Of a stretch of DNA of 64,000 nt, positions 63,582 to 64,000 are shown piece after piece. Positions within the stretch are counted from its first letter, which is position 1. Each line of letters starts with the position of its first letter. Under the pieces are notes generated by a model. It was not told the origin of the DNA and did not search any database. It worked only from the letters and a program-made list of their open reading frames with translations. The stretch is from contig NZ_JNAR01000002.1 of NCBI RefSeq assembly GCF_000760095.1, positions 1 to 64,000 of the forward strand, given 5' to 3'. The stretch comes from Prochlorococcus marinus str. MIT 9401 (GTDB taxonomy: Bacteria > Cyanobacteriota > Cyanobacteriia > PCC-6307 > Cyanobiaceae). The translations under genes were made by a program, and so were the position numbers.

Positions 63582-64000
63582 TTGAGTATTGCAATTAAAC
63601 TTTTGTCTAGATCTTTTAAAAATATTCTCATAACAGGCGGTTCAGGCTTTATTGGAGGAGCTTTGGTAAGGTATTTTTTAGAAAATACAAATTGCAATAT
63701 ATTTAATTTAGATAAATTAACTTACGCCAGCAACCCAGAGAGTATAAATCAATTTATAGATAGCAATAAATCTATAGATAGAAATAGATATAAATTTTTT
63801 AAGGCTGATTTAAATCATTTTTCATCTACAAAAGAGATAATTTCATTATCAGAACCAGACATTATAATGCACTTAGCGGCTGAAAGTCATGTAGATAGAT
63901 CAATAAAAAATCCAAGCAGTTTTATATCAAATAATATTTGTGGAACTATAAATTTACTTGAATCTGCTACTGAATATTGGAAAACATTAAGTTATGAAAA
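63582..64000 (+). CDS. rfbB: dTDP-glucose 4,6-dehydratase-like protein, N-terminal part (runs off the right edge)
   Basis: The frame from TTG 63582 encodes an extended SDR start: NILITGGSGFIGGALVRYFL (NAD site), FNLDKLTYASNPESINQFID, and IIMHLAAESHVDRSIKNPSS, a combination characteristic of RfbB. These features (LDKLTYA and AAESHVDRSI) point to dTDP-D-glucose as substrate and to dTDP-4-keto-6-deoxyglucose as product, the precursor of dTDP-rhamnose and dTDP-amino sugars. The catalytic Tyr-xxx-Lys and C-terminal half are beyond base 64000. No ATG precedes the conserved strand; a second TTG at 63603 is possible. It shows that the island continues to the right. Confidence 0.85.
   Translation, partial: MSIAIKLLSRSFKNILITGGSGFIGGALVRYFLENTNCNIFNLDKLTYASNPESINQFIDSNKSIDRNRYKFFKADLNHFSSTKEIISLSEPDIIMHLAAESHVDRSIKNPSSFISNNICGTINLLESATEYWKTLSYE

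Noticed and set aside
1-64000. CRISPR array, insertion sequence or phage genes
   Set aside because: No regularly spaced repeats, transposase motifs or phage structural genes are seen anywhere in the window.

Overview
The window looks like a chromosome segment of a high-light-adapted Prochlorococcus (marine picocyanobacterium). The DNA is very AT-rich, genes are tightly packed, TTG and GTG starts are common, and the left end carries a cyanobacterial housekeeping set: ribF, a DUF3611 membrane protein, surE, pheS, nadK, cobL, a DUF3122 protein, ribD, ftsH, argF and lexA. The genus is inferred from gene content and protein character; no database search was run.

Region 1 (1-10737) is ordinary core genome. 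Two regulatory observations stand out: a LexA-box-like sequence just upstream of lexA, and a strong 10-bp palindrome inside a larger inverted repeat upstream of ftsH.

Region 2 (10868 to the right end) is a large, still more AT-rich cell-surface polysaccharide island that is not finished at base 64000. It opens with a Wza-type export protein and a Wzz-type chain-length protein. Two methyltransferase genes on the minus strand, an intact tRNA-Ala(GGC), an FkbM methyltransferase and a degenerate copy of the same tRNA follow. The two tRNA copies plus paired 12-bp repeats bracket about 1.3 kb and look like the footprint of tRNA-targeted integration or duplication.

Region 3 (16972-30180) holds large membrane proteins resembling GT-C glycosyltransferases, a GtrA-TylF fusion, and a compact gene set without an obvious textbook counterpart: class II aldolase, two-domain sugar nucleotidyltransferase, GT2, GDPD-like hydrolase, membrane transferase fused to a kinase-like domain, and HAD phosphatase. 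A sulfotransferase-like gene ends the region.

Region 4 (30350-38556) is one tightly coupled operon: GT9-like protein, AsnB, an AsnB-like paralogue lacking the glutaminase cysteine, a second GT9-like protein, a Wzy-like polymerase and an ABC exporter. Region 5 (38708-46963) is a heptose operon: gmhA, hldD, hldE, a gmhB homologue interrupted by an in-frame stop, four glycosyltransferases (two GT9-type) and an FkbM methyltransferase.

Region 6 (46960-64000) carries the remaining sugar-nucleotide and initiation genes: a WcaI-like glycosyltransferase, a WcaJ-like initiating phosphotransferase, a WbpA-like dehydrogenase, fcl, gmd, galE, manC, a UDP-glucuronate 4-epimerase, a GtrA protein, a membrane protein, a TIGR04325-like methyltransferase, a DegT aminotransferase, a second ABC exporter, a GT2 enzyme and the start of an rfbB-like gene. 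Together the genes would supply GDP-mannose, GDP-fucose, ADP-heptose, UDP-uronic acids and probably dTDP-sugars, assemble a decorated lipid-linked glycan, polymerise it and export it. This matches the kind of hypervariable surface island (often called ISL4 in Prochlorococcus) linked to phage recognition.
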